From NCBI GenBank assembly GCA_046049865.1, contig JBJOQO010000053.1, positions 1-22,861 of the forward strand: a stretch of DNA of 22,861 bases, read 5' to 3'. This document shows positions 22,763-22,861 of this stretch, piece by piece. The notes beneath the pieces were generated by a model, which did not search any database, was not told where the DNA came from, and saw nothing but the letters and a program-made list of their open reading frames with translations. Source of the DNA: JANPCX01 sp046049865. GTDB taxonomy: Bacteria > Pseudomonadota > Gammaproteobacteria > Burkholderiales > Burkholderiaceae_C. The first letter of the stretch is position 1, and each line of letters begins with the position of its first letter. The position numbers were made by a program, and so were the translations under genes.

Positions 22763-22861
22763 GGAAGGTCTGCATAAATACCAAGCAAACCTGCTTGCCG
22801 GGAAGGCGAAGGATTGCGACGATATAGGCCATGAAGCAGCACAGCCTGGGACTGGGACAGA
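22763..22861 (+). mobile_element. left end of an IS5-like insertion sequence (partial)
   Basis: The sequence directly after the recG stop begins GGAAGGTCTGCATAAATACC, which resembles IS5-family terminal repeats (typically GGAAGGTGCGAATAAG-like). It is preceded by CTAA (22759-22762), a valid YTAR target. A small hairpin (CAAGCA/TGCTTG, 22782-22797) follows. The transposase start is at 22831. The right end is outside the window, so neither the right repeat nor the duplication could be checked. Confidence 0.6.
22831..22861 (+). CDS. N-terminus of a probable IS5-family transposase, cut by the window edge
   Basis: Ten complete codons, MKQHSLGLGQ, starting at ATG 22831. MKQ followed by a short Leu/Gly stretch is how many IS5-family transposases from Burkholderiales begin, as I remember them. 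The position about 70 bp inside an IS5-like left end is as expected. The ribosome binding site is weak. Without the rest of the gene the call depends on the IS context. Confidence 0.55.
   Translation, partial: MKQHSLGLGQ

Noticed and set aside
1..22861. CRISPR array, tRNA or rRNA genes, toxin-antitoxin pair, phage genes
   Set aside because: No regularly spaced repeats, tRNA cloverleaf-like sequences, rRNA segments or phage structural motifs were seen on either strand.

Overview
The window looks like a betaproteobacterial chromosome, most likely Burkholderiales and probably Comamonadaceae. The evidence is the complete atpIBEFHAGDC operon with Comamonadaceae-like subunits, the tgt, queA and recG sequences, and the moderately high G+C. 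Nothing was searched, so this placement and all family names rest on reading motifs and recalling families.

Layout. (1) 1-4720 is an accessory stretch. It holds the first codons of a minus-strand gene at the left edge, a GrpB-family gene followed by a YitT-family membrane protein (plus strand), a LOG-type nucleoside monophosphate phosphoribohydrolase overlapping an unrecognised membrane protein by 4 bp (minus strand), a decayed second copy of the yitT 3' end, and a two-gene operon for secreted proteins (a serine-rich protein and a DUF2145 protein). (2) 4684-12313 is the minus-strand F1Fo ATP synthase operon, from a clear sigma70-type promoter upstream of atpI to an intrinsic terminator after atpC. 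(3) 12393-15166 is on the minus strand: tgt, a possible 33-codon small ORF, a GNAT acetyltransferase and an SMP-30/gluconolactonase-family enzyme. (4) 15310-15855 is a secreted NTF2-like protein (minus). It is divergent from a two-component system in which the kinase gene precedes the regulator gene (16038-18581, plus). (5) 18986-22762 holds a CarF/TMEM189-type desaturase (plus), queA (minus, convergent) and recG (plus, divergent from queA). (6) From 22763 an IS5-like insertion sequence begins and runs off the window.

The most unusual part is 17636-18823. Two palindromic MITE-like elements of about 156 and 162 bp flank the response regulator gene. The first lies exactly between kinase and regulator, is bounded by CTAG direct repeats, and the kinase stop codon is inside the left repeat. 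The second is bounded by near-identical 4-bp flanks (TCAA and TTAA). Their terminal inverted repeats differ, yet both carry the same palindromic core of about 51 bp. The IS at the right edge also sits on a YTAR site (CTAA) that contains the recG stop codon. Two of the three insertions therefore sit on stop codons without truncating the gene.

How the genes work together: the atp genes build one H+-translocating ATP synthase. tgt and queA are two steps of queuosine tRNA modification in separate transcription units. recG is DNA repair. The CarF-type gene suggests the cell may make vinyl-ether lipids (plasmalogens), which would be notable here. The accessory genes at the left have no established joint pathway.
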